64,000 nt of DNA from Nannobrachium achirus. Lineage: Eukaryota > Chordata > Actinopteri > Myctophiformes > Myctophidae. Shown here in pieces: positions 10,791 to 25,084 of this stretch. Position 1 is the first letter of the stretch; every line of letters starts with the position of its first letter. Made by a program: the position numbers and the translations under genes. The stretch is from NCBI GenBank assembly GCA_963921795.1, contig OY997653.1, positions 27,683,994 to 27,747,993 on the forward strand, written 5' to 3'. The notes below the pieces were generated by a model. It was given only the letters and a program-made list of their open reading frames with translations, made no database searches and was not told where the DNA came from.

Positions 10791-11497
10791 AAAGTAGTAC
10801 TGCAGCTGCCAATGCAATCCCAATGAGAGGCATCGTGAAATAACATAATTTGAGTGGTTGACTACTGAGGCCGTAGCGTGTTCTAATAAAGTGTCCCATG
10901 TGTTTAATTTGGCCTTTTTAGAGTGGCATATCTGTCATCTTGATACACTACCTACTTCATCAGTGAGTCAAAAGTGCTAGCATTGGAAATGAGCATATTG
11001 ATTTACTAACTTACATAAATGGAGCACAGGATATTTTAGCCTACCTGTTACATTCCAATCTACTAGTATTATTATTTTCATATTAATTACACTTTAAATG
11101 TAGTCAGAGTGTTTGATCTCTTAACCTTGAGATCATCAAACATCAAAGACAAGAGGTTTGTCATTTCACTGACAGCTGCACTAACCAGTTGTCTAAAGCA
11201 CCAGGTAGGGGGCAGATATGCAGCTACTTGGTCAGATATGTGTTTATACCAAGATCATGGAAGCATGTCATTGGGTATCCAGGTGTCAATCAACTCTAGA
11301 CAACCTAGCATGTATAAGAGGGGGTGGGGCTGGAAGAAGCAGGAAGTCTGTGAGTGAGAGAAACAGGTGAAAACAGAGCTGTTTTTAATAATCTGTTAAA
11401 TGTCACCAAATGAATAACCAGGGATAATATATATCAGTGTGGATATATCATCAGCATGTCTGTGTGTTTGGAGCTGGGTTGTCACTCAGTATTTCTA
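10791..11497. other. Non-coding, nothing recognised
   Basis: No gene or repeat end was identified over this stretch. Confidence 0.4.
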
Positions 11498-11580
11498 CCA
11501 CAACCAGCTGACATTAATAACTACCAGATGGACTGTGGCTGGTCAACACACTAGCCTGGAGGAGAAGAGTGTGGGAGACA
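11498..11580 (+). repeat. Fragment homologous to the LINE region at 16.79-17.31 kb (empty-site copy)
   Basis: ACCACAACCAGCTGACATTA through CTAGCCTGGAGGAGAAGAG matches the flanks of the hAT element at 16844-17268 but has no insert, so it records the pre-insertion state. Confidence 0.65.
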
Positions 11581-11841
11581 TTTCAACAGGTTTCTGAGTG
11601 AGTATGAACGCTATCTGACAACTTTAGCCCTAGAATGGCTGTGATGATTTCACTTACATTTCAGGAGGGCATAGGAGTGATCTATGGCTTTATACTGTAT
11701 ATTAAATACATACAGTAAGGGAATCAGTGGGACCTTTAACAGTGTTGTGGTGATTTGGATAGTGTGCTTCAGGTTCACCAAAGCTGTGCAGTAGAGGTGA
11801 TCAGGACTTGTTACTGCACAGTGCACACCAGAGGATCCAGG

Positions 11842-11920
11842 CAGGGGCGTCACAGGGGGGAGTGGGACTAAGTTACTAGGGCCCAAGGTGGAGGGGCCTT
11901 AATCATTTTATGCTTTAGCT

Positions 11921-11951
<31 letters not shown>

Positions 11952-12495
11952 CCTTTATTATCCCAAGGGGGAAATTTAGTTGTCCAGTAGTAGCACAGCA
12001 GTATACAGTTATTTACAAAGTTACAGAGACGTAAGAAAGATAGATAAGAGGGAAAAAAAACAAAAAACAAAGACAAGAGCAGTACAGTACCAATAAGGAG
12101 AAGGTGCATCAATAGAGGGGGGCGAATAATATATAAGTATATATACATAAAGTGTCTTGCAAAAGAGACCATAGCAGTCAATGCTAGTTAGTGCAAACAA
12201 GTATCTCACTGTCAATGTTAAACAAAGCAAAAATACTCAACAAAGCAAAAATACGCAAAAAAAAGCTATTGAAAAATAGCAGATCTACAAGCTCACAGCG
12301 CGGCACCAAGTGCCACGCTGTGAGCTTGTAGATCTGCTGTTTTGTTGTGAAAATGTGTGCAAATCTTTGAATATGTGTGTAACTGAAATTTTGATTCTCG
12401 GGGGTCCCTGGAACTAAATATTTTGAGATGAGGGTCCGTGGCCAAATACATATCATTTTGGAGGTCCTTCACATGAAAAAGTTCGAGCACCACTG
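11842..12495. mobile_element. hAT-like element (CAGGGGCGTCAC family) carrying a LINE 3' tail
   Basis: The left end CAGGGGCGTCACAGGGGG and GGGCCCAAGGTGGAGGGGCC match the complete element at 40248-40798. The interior also matches: GGTCCGTGGCCAAATACATA near 12432. From about 11923 a (GATA)n tract and TACCTTTATTATCCCAAGGG with GGAAATTTAG is the complement of an L2-type LINE 3' end. That LINE piece is absent from the 40 kb copy, so it was inserted here later. A right terminus is not evident. Confidence 0.55.
12272..12343. repeat. GATCTACAAGCTCACA palindrome
   Basis: AAAAATAGCAGATCTACAAG and its complement form a stem of about 32 bases that closes at CACCAAGTG. It is one of more than twenty such palindromes in the window. 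Confidence 0.8.
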
Positions 12496-12955
12496 TGCTC
12501 AAAGCGATTCACTACTTCTTTCTCTTACATCATGTATGATGCTGCTTTAATGATAGGTAAATCAGTCAGTTTGATTGTTATTGTTATTGTTTTGTTACTA
12601 TTGGTTGGTTGAAATGTCACTGATAGGCATGTCACAATTACGATATTATAATCATAATCATCTCCATGTTGCAAAAATATAGCTATGTATATCTGCATCG
12701 CAATGCGACACGTGAGCTTGTAGATCGTCTATTTCCACAACTTTTAATTTTGACTATAACATTATTAAATATGGCCTATAATTGATGTATTCCTTCTAAT
12801 GTTCAAAGGACAAATTAAATTAAATTGTTGTGCAATTATTTGTATGACAATCAATCAAGTGAAATGTCATGATGGTGACACTGATCTAGGATCTGATATT
12901 TATTTTACTCCTTATTACCAGTAAGACACCCTAAGGCCGAAGAGTGAGGTTGTGC
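12496..12955. other. Non-coding with one half-palindrome
   Basis: A half copy of the recurring palindrome (GCGACACGTGAGCTTGTAGA) lies at about 12706-12730. Nothing else was recognised. Confidence 0.45.
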
Positions 12956-13620
12956 TGAAACAACAGAGATTTGTCCATACATCGGCATTCCCAGATATGG
13001 GCTTAATATTGATGACATCAGGGACCTCCATATATGGTCATAAAAGGGACTGTCTTGGCCACATATGGAGCGTGACTGACGCATGCACACACTCATATGA
13101 TCTGCAGGTTTCCATACTACTAAGACGCCTCAGGGCGACATGCGACCTCAAGGTCGCACCAATTCTTGGCCATCTGGCCAGTAATGTATATTGGACCAGT
13201 TACCCATATATGAGAGTAAAGCAGGCTCTTGGGCCAGTTAAAGCCTGCGATTGATGACATCAGAAATCTCCATATATGGGCATAAAAGGGATTTTGTTTC
13301 TGGGAATGCCCATACTTTTTATTTTATTTTATCCTTTATTAATAATAAAAAAATATGTATCCATATACACATACAATGTATTGTATGCCCATACATGGAG
13401 ATCGCTATCTGAACCAGCCACACAGATATGGGCCATGTCTTGGCCATCTGGCCAGTGATATATATCGATGACATCGGGGATCTTCATATATGGGCATACA
13501 AGGGATTCTGGGGAATACCCATATAAGGACTTTTACATAGGTGATGTCACCTGTGATATCACAGTGACAAGGGAACCAACCCATAGACTGTAAAAATGTG
13601 TACTGACTGACTGACACAGA
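12956..13620. repeat. Diverged tandem repeat, about 210-240 bp unit
   Basis: The pattern GATGACATC, then CTCCATATATGG(G/T)CATA, then AAGGGA recurs at about 13029, 13271 and 13484, each time near TCTTGGCCA or a GGGAATGCCCATA/GGGAATACCCATA word. The units are diverged and carry no shared frame. Confidence 0.55.
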
Positions 13621-14197
13621 CAGACAGACGGAGACTAGCTGCGAGATTTCTTATGGCAAACTGCGACCTTCGGTCGCAATTAAATGTGACCTATGGTCGC
13701 AATTAGTTGATTGTAACCCTTTCTCTCTCCACTCCTCTACCACTCGGGTTGAAGAGGGCATCGCTGCATGTCTGGCTGACATCTCACAGTGGACGTTTTC
13801 TTCTCGCCACCTCAAGCTGAACCCAGACAAGACTGAGCTTCTCTTCTTCCCAGGTAAGTCCTGCCCCATGCAGGATCTCTCTGTTTTCATGGTGACTTAA
13901 ATATTGTGAAAATAGCCGATCTACAAGCTCACTTGTAATATGCCAGCTAACTAGAGGCAGAGGTTTCGGTCTACTCCTCCCGCGTAATACTCATGCAGAC
14001 GCTCGGCAAAGCCGGATGCACCGCTGTGGATTCAAACCCACAACATCCGTGGTGGTGTATGGTTGCCTCTTTCATGTGTAATATTTGGCCAATTTGGTGT
14101 TTAAAAAGCCTTAAAAGTCATTACATTTTAACTTATGTAAAGTGCCGATACCACTGTATACACTTTGTATGTTCATGTTGGTTTGTTTACTGTTGAG

Positions 14198-14803
14198 TAG
14201 GGATGGGACGATATGCGATATTATCGTTTATCGTGATAAAAAACACTCAGGATAATCGTATGGTGGAGATTTAATTTATCGTGATATCGTCCTCCATCAT
14301 GCACTGGGATCAATTCACCTTTTATTTGCGGAGCTGCTTATCCGGTAGCCGGGAGGCTCTCTCCATTCCGACATGTCGCCACTCCGAAATTGACTTCTTA
14401 TTGTAGGAGTGGCGACACTCCCATGGGGGTTCGGTTTAGGGTTAGAGATAGGGTTAGTGTCGGAATGGAGACATGTCGGAAAGGAGACATGTCGGAGTGG
14501 AGAGATGCACTCCCGGTAGCCTACCACTTAAACCCTCTATAATTGGTAAAAGGTATTTAATACATACGTACTTGATACAGTCTTTTTTTCACTCTCTATC
14601 AAATGCCTTTGCCAAAAAAATAGCCCATCTACAAGCTCACAACGTGTCACAATGCGACACGTTGTGAGCTTGTAGATGGGCTATTTTTTGGCAAATGTTC
14701 CGCCCCAGAATAATGGATTTTGATTAACGCGATAATATCGTAAACCGTGATTTCTTTTGTCACGATAATCGTGATATGAAATGTTCATATCGTCCCATCC
14801 CTA
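14198..14803. mobile_element. hAT-like MITE, TAGGGATGGGACGATA family
   Basis: The termini TAGGGATGGGACGATATG and CATATCGTCCCATCCCTA are inverted. Interior ATCGTGATA-type words repeat. The same family occurs at about 51046-51470 and 51698-52475. It contains a near-perfect palindrome with stems of about 40 bases at 14609-14694 and a secondary insert at about 14346-14518. Confidence 0.7.
14346..14518. mobile_element. Small nested insert with GGAATGGAGACATGTCGG ends
   Basis: It lies between GCTTATCCGGTAGC and CTACCACTTAAACC. The homologous position near 51840 reads straight from TATCCGGTA into CCACTTAAACC, so this segment is an insertion. It carries ATTCCGACATGTCGCCACTC and complementary words. 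A related copy interrupts the LINE tail at about 17967-18110. Confidence 0.6.
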
Positions 14804-15153
14804 CTGTAGGAGTGAGAAAACAACATTTGGGGGCCCGGCTGGGGGTCCCGACGACGGCCAGTTTGGGAACCACTGCTCAGTAACATTGTAAGGTTCAGAC
14901 CCTTCCTCACCCAGGAGTCAACCTAGCTGACCAGCTCCTTATCCAGACCTCAGTCTTATCAAAACTACTGCTACTCACTACTCTGCCCCTCACTGGCCCT
15001 CCCAGCATGTTTGTGCACCGAGACCCCAGCAAATGCAGCATGCCTGGTTTTCAACCAGACAAAGCTTTCACTCTAGGACAACAACAGGGACAACGCTCCA
15101 CACGTCCCAGACTCTTCTACCTGTCCTGCTCACAAACTGTGGATCTACAGTAA

Positions 15154-16167
<1,014 letters not shown>

Positions 16168-16244
16168 TAACTCTCCATTGCAGTTAGAACTGCAGAATCA
16201 CTCCTGACGTTCCATCGTAGTCTGACTCCACCTCAGCCCGTAAC

Positions 16245-16752
16245 AAGGGGTGGGCAATATGGTGATAAATATCGCTGAGACGATACAATATCTCCATAAT
16301 ATTCCTTTTCAGAGATATCGTATGTATCGTGATACAATGAGGGAACCTTATAGAAAATCCTGTTGAATTGTTAATACAGAGATTCATTGCAGAATGCATT
16401 TAAACCTACATTTTGGTCTAAATCAGTAGTTCTCAGACTTTAAAATGTCAAGGTCTCCCCTTAACCTTGACAGTATAAAAATGAAACCAAATGGACCTAC
16501 TGTATAAGGGTCCATTTGGTTTCATTTGTACACTGTCAGAGTTACATACTTGTAAGGGTCCATTTAGACCTCCCAAAAGGAACCCATAGTGTCCCTGGAC
16601 CCCACTTTGAGGATGTAGATGGTTGTACTGTTAAGTAAATTGAAAAATAACCATAAAAAACAACATGAAAAAGAATCATAATGAGATTGTGTATTGTGAT
16701 ACAGCTTGGAAGAATATTGTGATATTGTATTTTTCCATATCGCACACCCCTA
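16245..16752. mobile_element. hAT MITE with exact 8-bp target duplication
   Basis: The termini AAGGGGTGGGCAATATGG and CCATATCGCACACCCCTA are inverted repeats. The duplication CCCGTAAC is perfect at 16237-16244 and 16753-16760. An internal palindrome at about 16470-16545 carries GAAACCAAATGGACC and its complement, shared with the 47.1 kb element. Confidence 0.85.
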
Positions 16753-16843
16753 CCCGTAACACTTCACTCTCTTCACTCAGTGTTTCCACCAGAACAGCTG
16801 ACATTTAATGACTACAGAGTGGGCTGTGGCTGCTCCACTAACA

Positions 16844-17268
16844 CAGTGGTTCTCAACCTGTGGGTCAGGACCCCCAGGGGGGTCCACACATGATTTTGGA
16901 GGGGTAAAAAAAAAAGACAAAGCCTATCCTTACCTCCGGCTCCCCCCTCACCTGTCGACTGTACCATTCATTTTTAAGAAAAATATCATTATTGTATCAA
17001 AATGAATTAACTATACTATAAAAACTGGTCAAACATTGGCCAAATTGTCAAATAATATAAGAAAGAGGCAAACATTTTGAAAATGTCCGATCTACAAGCT
17101 CCAAGCATTTTGAGCTTGTCGATCAGCTATTTTCACAATATTTAATATCTGTGGAACCGAGTCAAACTAAATGTAATGCCTCAACTCCTGCAAGTCCAAG
17201 TGCTTGTCAGGGTGGGGGGTCCCCAGTTCAACTGTGATTATTTTGGGTGTCACGGGTGAGAACCACTG
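16844..17268. mobile_element. hAT MITE with CAGTGGTTCTCAACC ends and a visible empty site
   Basis: The left end is CAGTGGTTCTCAACCTGTGG and the right end GGTGAGAACCACTG. Flanking octamers CACTAACA and GACTAACA match at 7 of 8 bases. The homologous LINE fragment at 11498-11580 lacks the insert. The interior holds a decayed GATCTACAAGCTC palindrome at about 17083-17145. Confidence 0.85.
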
Positions 17269-17966
17269 GACTAACAAACTAGCCTGGAGGAGAAGAGAGC
17301 GTGTCCCTTCCACATTGTGCTGGATTGATGTTAGTGACTGACCTAGATATGACGACCATGCAGATGTACTGTACATATGCTGGTCATTCTTGTGTTTTTG
17401 TTACTTAGGCTTGTTCTTCTTGACCACAATGTTAGAATTGTCATTTAGAAAGCATGTTATTCAGACTGATGCTAGGTTCATTGTTTACCTGCTATCCCAT
17501 AGTTTCAGTGTGCAGATCAAACATTCTGATGGATTTCTTGTTTGACAGCACTGTCATCATCATTGTTGTGTTGTATTCATGTTCATGTGTATTTTCAGAT
17601 ATTTAACATTACCTTTGGCTACTTGTATTCGTTAACTTATGACATTGGTTTTCCCCTCTTCACAAAATCACTGCGACGTGTTGTGAGCATGTAAATCGGC
17701 TATTTTTGGCGAATGTTCGCACTAGAATAGGGATGCTGGTTAAGTTATTAAGTGGTTAATGTAAAAAATAAAATAAACAAAAAGGGTTCCTATATTGTTT
17801 GTGACCCCCTCAGCAGTATGTGATCATATACTGAAGTACTAACGCTGTCTCTATGTGATCCTATAGTTTACTGAGGCACTACACTATCTCTCTGCATTCT
17901 ATGTACTGTAGGCCTATGTGTTTACCTTGCTTAATGTAAGTCGCTCTGAATGGAGGATTGTCTGCT

Positions 17967-18110
17967 AAGGGGGGCGCTCTCCATTGTCGCCACTCTGACA
18001 GTGACTTTTTATTGTCGGTGTGGCAACACTTCCATAGAGGTTAGGGTTAGGGTAAGAGATAGGGTTAGTGTTGGAATGGAGACATGTCGGAAAGGAATGG
18101 AGAGATGCAC
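17967..18110. mobile_element. Small nested insert in a LINE tail
   Basis: It carries TCCATTGTCGCCACTCTGAC and GGAATGGAGACATGTCGG and matches the insert at 14346-14518. It separates TAAGTCGCTCTGAATGGA from GTCTGCTAAATGCC, which are contiguous at about 46100-46135. Confidence 0.6.
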
Positions 18111-18145
18111 TTGTCTGCTAAATGCCTTAATTGTAATGTCACTGA

Positions 18146-18770
18146 TGTAGGTTTTAATCTATTGTTTGATTGGGATGTTATTTATCAGTGGTGTAGCATT
18201 ACAGCCCCAGTGCAGATGGGACAGATGTTGTTTATAAGTGTGCTCCTGGAAGGAGCTAAGCTCCAACATCTAGCTTTGTCCGGGCTCTGAAGCGTGGCCT
18301 ACATCTAGCCTACATCTTGGCACAAAGCTCTCAATGTGTGTTGTACGCCCAGGGTCACATTGGCCAAGCTTTGCGGGACACTTAATGAAAATTAGCTCAT
18401 AAATAGCACAGCTCACTTCACACTGTGTGCGCATGTACGAGTGCAGCTCAAACTTTGCACACACACTCCCGGTAGGTCAAGGAAGACCCTCTGCCCCAAA
18501 TTGAGCATCATTTTGTTGTTATCAGACTATTTTACTAAAACAAAGGAAAACCATAGCTGTGAGTGTTCTAGGGTATATGCTGTATAGCAAATGGCAGTAG
18601 GACACTTATTATAAGTGAATGTGAAGTAGGTCACTGATTATAAGTGAATATGAGTTATAACTTCTTTGAGCACAGGCGCACTTTACGTCTGAGTTACAAT
18701 CTGAATCACTCACACAGGGCCGTTCTCCTCCCATTAAGATTTGAGGCAGATTTATACCTCCTAAATCAGG
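18146..18770. other. Non-coding, nothing recognised
   Basis: Text near 18440-18500 (TTTGCACACACACTCCCGG, TCTGCCCCAAAT) weakly resembles the Helentron-like core. Nothing else was recognised. Confidence 0.4.
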
Positions 18771-18860
18771 GGTGTCCAAACCTTTTTCAAAGGGGGCCAC
18801 ATTCCTTTTTCAAAGGGGGCCACATTAGAAAATATTAAAACACCCAAGGGCCGACATATC
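18768..18860 (+). mobile_element. hAT terminus fragment
   Basis: CAGGGGTGTCCAAACCTTTT followed by CAAAGGGGGCCACATT (repeated twice) is a hAT-type left end. No right end was found. Confidence 0.5.
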
Positions 18861-20454
<1,594 letters not shown>

Positions 20455-20456
20455 TG

Positions 20457-20520
20457 ACCTGGTGGTGGAAAGGTAAAGCACAGGACTTGTAAGCAGAAGG
20501 TTGGGGGTTTGAATCCAGTT
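20457..20520 (+). repeat. tRNA-like SINE head
   Basis: CCTGGTGGTGGAAAGGTAAA, GCACAGGACTTGTAAGCAGA and GGGGGTTTGAATCCAG follow tRNA A-box/B-box order and spacing. The body is not evident and there is no complete cloverleaf. Confidence 0.5.
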
Positions 20521-20624
20521 GATAGCAGTTGCAACTTTTATCCATAAGAAGGGGCTTAAAATGTAAATCAAATTAAAAAAAGAAAAAAGTTTAATTTGCT
20601 TTTCCCCTTCTTCTTTGCCTCCTT

Positions 20625-20890
20625 TCGTCTCCACCCACCTTGAGCCGTTGCCGTCTCCACCCATCTCCGCCCGTTGCCGTCACCGCCCATCGCCACCTAT
20701 TTCGAGCCGTTACTGTCTCCACCCATCTCGAGCCGTTGCCGCCCAACTGGAGCGCCGTGCTCGTCGCCGCCTATCTCGAGCTGTTGGCGTCGCCGCCCTT
20801 CTCGAGCCGTTGGCGTCGCCGCCCATCTCGAGCCGTTGGCGTCTCCGCCCATCTCGAGCTGTTGCCGTCGATCTCGAGGCGTTGCTTTTG
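20625..20890. repeat. CpG-rich minisatellite, about 27-bp unit
   Basis: About ten units with a consensus close to GCCCATCTCGAGCCGTTGGC plus GTCGCC, each holding a CTCGAG or close variant. GC content jumps sharply against A/T-rich flanks. The 77-95 codon frames are created by the 27-bp (multiple of three) period. Confidence 0.8.
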
Positions 20891-20999
20891 GAATCTCGTT
20901 AGTTTAGTACACCCTACATGCTGATGTTTACTGTCTTTTTCCATCTTTCGTTTTTGCATTTTGGCAATTTAATTTTTTTCAGGATTTTCCCTTGTGCCA

Positions 21000-22680
21000 T
21001 CTTTCGCACTTTTTCCTCACCATTGGTGAGGTTTGAACTTGCAGTCTTTGAACTCTGAGGCAGTTTTCTTAACCACTTCACCACTGTGGTTCTTACGAAA
21101 TCACTTCTCTTGCATGCTGTTAAGTGAAAGATTAGAGGTAAAGGTACAAGAGCCAGGTAAAACTTTGAAAACTCCCTATCCTTGGTTTGAACTAGGAACC
21201 TGCTGCATGCTGGCACTATACCTACTCCACTGCACCACCATGGCTCTTAAAGCAAAGGTTCTCTTGCACAATTTCAAGTGAAGATTAGTTAAAAGTATAG
21301 GAAAAAACTTTGATAGATATTGATAGCAATATCTTTGCCATGTTTGAACTGATAACCTTCCGGTCACCAGGCCTTCACCTTAACCACTACTCCATGAATG
21401 TTTGCATAAATCTTCTTCTCTTGCACATTTTCAGTAAAAGGTTAGGTAAAGGTGCAAGAGTGAGATAAAAACTAGAACAATTCATTGCTGGAATTGAACT
21501 AGGACCCTATGGATTGCCAGTCAGGGATCTTACCACTACACCACTGGAACCATAAAATATCTAGTTTCAAGGTTACATAAAGCTAAAAGATGAAATACAG
21601 AGAAGATATTATGCTGGTTTTGAACCCAAAACCTCCTGGGTACAGGGGCTGCATCTTAACCTCTACACTATTGTATTTAAAATCTGGTCTGTCCAGTTCT
21701 CTTGCACAATTTTAAGTGAAGAATAGTTAAAAGTATAGGAAAAAACTTTGAGCAACATCCTTGCCAGGTTTGAACTGATAACCTTCTAGTCACTAGGCCC
21801 TCACCTTAACCACTACTCCATGAATGTTAGCATAAAGCTCCTTCTCTTACACATTTTCAGTAATAGGTTAGGTAAAGGGTGCAATAGTGAGATAAAAACT
21901 AGAACAATCCAATGCTGGATTTGAACTAGGACCCAATGGATTGCCAGTCAAGGATCTTACCACTGCACCACTGGAACCATGAAATATCTTATTTCAAGTT
22001 TACATAAGGTAAAAGAATTAGATGAAATACAGCGAAAATTCTATGCTGGTTTTGAACCCAAAACCTCCTATTTACAGGGGCTGCATCTTAACCTCTACAC
22101 TAGTGAATTTAATATCTGGTCTGTCCAGTTCTCTTGCACGATTTAAAGTGAAGAATAGTTAAAAGTATAGGAAAAATTTTTGAGCAACATCCTTGCCAGG
22201 TTTGAACTGATAACCTTCTGGTCACTAGGCCTTCACCTTAACCACCACTCCATGAAAGTTAGCATAAATCTTCTTCTCTTGCACATTTTCAGTAAAAGGT
22301 TAGGTAAAGGGTGCAATAGTGAGATTAAAACTAGAACAATCCATTGCAGGAATTGAACCAGGACCCTATGGATCACCAGTCAGGGATCTTACCACTGCAC
22401 CACTGGAACCATAAAATATTTAATTTCAAGTTTACATAAGATAAAATAACTAGATGAAATACAGAGAAAATTCTATGCTGGTTTTGAACCCAAAACCTCC
22501 TGTTTACAAGGGCTGCATCTTAACCTCTACACTATTGAATTTAATATCTGGTCGGTCCAATTTTGCCGTTTTTAATGAAAGATCAAGTCACACGAGCAAG
22601 GCAAAACATGGGAAATGTTCTTGCTGGTTTCAAATCAAGAACATCCTGATTATCCACTGCATCAAAAAGCCAAATAAAAA
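21000..22680 (-). repeat. Tandem array of tRNA-like modules with higher-order period
   Basis: On the - strand, modules of about 145 bases each hold an A-box-like GTGGTGTAGTGGTTAAG and, 45-55 bases later, a B-box-like GGTTCAAACC or TTCAATTCC. Three distinct modules recur in order: CTCTTGCACAATTT..., CTCTTGCACATTTTCAGTAA..., and TATCTAGTTTCAAG... The set starts at about 21260, 21709 and 22130, giving a higher-order period of 420-450 bp. The array resembles a satellite built from SINE heads. None forms a convincing complete tRNA. Confidence 0.7.
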
Positions 22681-22685
22681 GAAGA

Positions 22686-22740
22686 AACTAGAAATACTGT
22701 TCCTTCGAAACAGTGTGGGCTCGCTTCCAACCCAACAAAT
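22686..22740 (+). repeat. Hairpin-bearing element end
   Basis: AACTAGAAATACTGTTCCTT followed by CGAAACAGTGTGGGCTCGC has a CTGTT/AACAG hairpin. The same text occurs at about 24932-24970. It resembles the 5' end at 26992, with CTAGAA, a hairpin and GTGTGG. Confidence 0.5.
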
Positions 22741-22749
22741 AGGATACTT

Positions 22750-23692
22750 TAAGGTACTGTAAGGTACAGTACCTTACAGTATTGTACTGTACCTTACAGT
22801 ATTGTACTGTACCTTACTATACTGTACTGCACCTTACTGTACTGCACTGTACTGTACTGCACTGTACTGTACTGTACTGTACTGTACTGTACTTTACTGT
22901 ACTATACTGTACCTTACTGTACTGTACTGTACCTTACTGTACTATACTATACTGTACTCTACTGTACCGTACTGTACCTTACTGTACTGTACTCTACTGT
23001 ACCTTACTATACTGTACTTTACTGTACTCCACTGTACTTTATTGTACTTTACTGTACTTTATTGTACTTTACTGTACTCTACTGTACTTTACTGTACTCT
23101 ACTGTACCTTACTGTATTGTTTTGTACTTTACTGTACCTTACTGTACTTTACTGTACTCTACTGTAACTTACTGTACTTTACTGTACTCTACTGTACTGT
23201 ACCTTACTGTACTTTACTGTACTCTACTGTACCTTACTGTATTGTTTTGTACTTTACTGTACCTTACTGTACTTCACTGTACTCTACTGTAACTTACTGT
23301 ACTTTACTGTACTCTACTGTACTGTACCTTACTGTACTTTACTGTACTCTACTGTACCTTACTGTACCTTACTGTACTGTACTTTACTGTACTCTACTGT
23401 AACTTTCTGTACTGTACTGGACTGTACCTTACTGTACTATACTATACTGTACTCTACTGTACCGTACTGTACCTTACTGTACTGTACTCTACTGTACCTT
23501 ACTATACTGTACTTTACTGTACTCTACTGTACTTTACTGTACTCTACTGTACTTTACTGTACTCCACTGTACCTTACTGTACTTTATTGTACTTTACTGT
23601 ACTTTATTGTACTTTACTGTACCTTACTGTACTTTACTGTACTCTACTGAACCTTACTGTACTTTTACTGTACTCTACTGAACCTTACTGTA
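22750..23692. repeat. ACTGT-based satellite, about 0.94 kb
   Basis: Nearly all of this stretch is ACTGT pentamers with ACCTT, ACTTT, ACTCT and ACTAT variants, arranged in larger repeated phrases (for example ACTGTACTTTACTGTACTCT). Lack of stops in one frame gives a 206-codon Tyr/Cys/Leu frame that is not a gene. Confidence 0.95.
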
Positions 23693-23847
23693 CATATTCT
23701 ATGTGTTCTAGAGGTGTATATTGAGTGCATATACTGTAGGTTAACAATCCCAGATCACATCTGTCCTCCGCTATGTCTATAACCAAGGCATTCTTCTATG
23801 TGGCCACTCCAGACTGAGGAGTGGAGCATGACTTTTATTGTGTTTGT

Positions 23848-24078
23848 GGATCTGATTTGAAAATGCATTGGTTGTGATATCTCCCTGAAAACCAACAACA
23901 ACCACTAATACGGCTGATTGTCCCTGCGGGTTCTAGGATATATACTGTAAATCCCATTGCCCGGGATCCTAAAACCTTATTCTTTTTAAGTAAAATTTCT
24001 AAAACACTACAAAACATGTCTCAAAGACAAATACAAGCAAACGTCTCCACAGTAACACAGTAACAGTTGTTTGTGTGT

Positions 24079-24129
<51 letters not shown>

Positions 24130-24945
24130 AGTGCGTGCGTGCGTGCGTGCGTGTGCACATTGTAGATCAACTTCATAGCAGTATTAAGTGGTCCATCTAT
24201 GTTTTTTATTAATAATACAATCTGCAAAGTAACAAGTAACTGAGGCTGTCAAATGCTGTATTTATAGTAGAGTATATGTAACAAAAATGGCAAGTAGAGT
24301 AAAAGTACCTCAAAATTGTACTGTAGGTACAAGTACTTGAGTAAATGTACTTGCTTACTTTGCAGCACCACTAGCCTTACATTAAGACGCTTTCTGCCGA
24401 GACTTTCGCATTGTCACTGCAGGGCCGTCTTATGTAAGGCTACAGCACCACAGAACAGCCAATGACAGACAGGCCTTTAATCACAGCTGTGTCAATCAGT
24501 AGAGTGGAGAGGGACATTTATTTATAGTTTTAACTATAACTATAGTTTTATACATCACACAGCTTAGACATTTGGATCAAATCAGAGAGCAGACCTGTGT
24601 GAACGCATTGATATAAATAGCATATCTGAAGTGTGAATATTGCAGCCACAGCGCCTTAACATAAACATGGGTCTATTATCCTTCTCTCCACCCTGTCCCC
24701 ACTCACTACACCCATTGGAAATGCATTGGGTGCTTAAAGTTAAACATTTTTATTTTTTATATTTATACTACAAAACATTTCAAAACCAAAAATACAAGCA
24801 CACGTGTCCTCAGTAAGCTGAACACATACAAATTTGAATGGTGTTGAAAGGTGTAAGCGTTTAAGAGATGAATCGCGCCAAAGTTTTGAGGAGATACTGA
24901 CTGACTGACTGACTGATAGATAAATAAACTAGAAAAACTGTTCCT
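23848..24945 (+). repeat. Local duplication, copy A (paired with 26007-26998)
   Basis: From GCATTGGTTGTGATATCTCC through TTTTGAGGAGATACTGACTG it aligns in order with copy B, including ACAGTAACAGTTGTTTGTGT, the TG tract, CCGAGACTTTCGCATTGTCA and ATGAATCGCGCCAAAG. It includes a GTGT/GCGT tract at about 24071-24155. Confidence 0.8.
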
Positions 24946-25084
24946 TCGAAACAGTGTGGGCTCGCTTCCAACCCAAAACAATAATAGTAAAAGTGTCAAG
25001 TTCCCAGGCAATGCTCTCTTTAATTTTACTGACGTAAAATGGTAATGCAAATACAATGTAGACAAGCAGTGTTATTACATGAAC

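Noticed and set aside
20615-20924. Frames of 77-95 codons with a repeated PPISSRWR-like motif
   Set aside because: They come from a 27-bp CpG-rich minisatellite open in several frames. No known domain, splice context or start signal was seen.
21000-22680. Cluster of functional tRNA genes
   Set aside because: A-box and B-box words are present, but acceptor and anticodon stems do not pair convincingly.
22782-23402. A 206-codon open frame rich in Tyr, Cys, Leu and Thr
   Set aside because: It lies wholly in the ACTGT tandem array. Absence of stops follows from the repeat.
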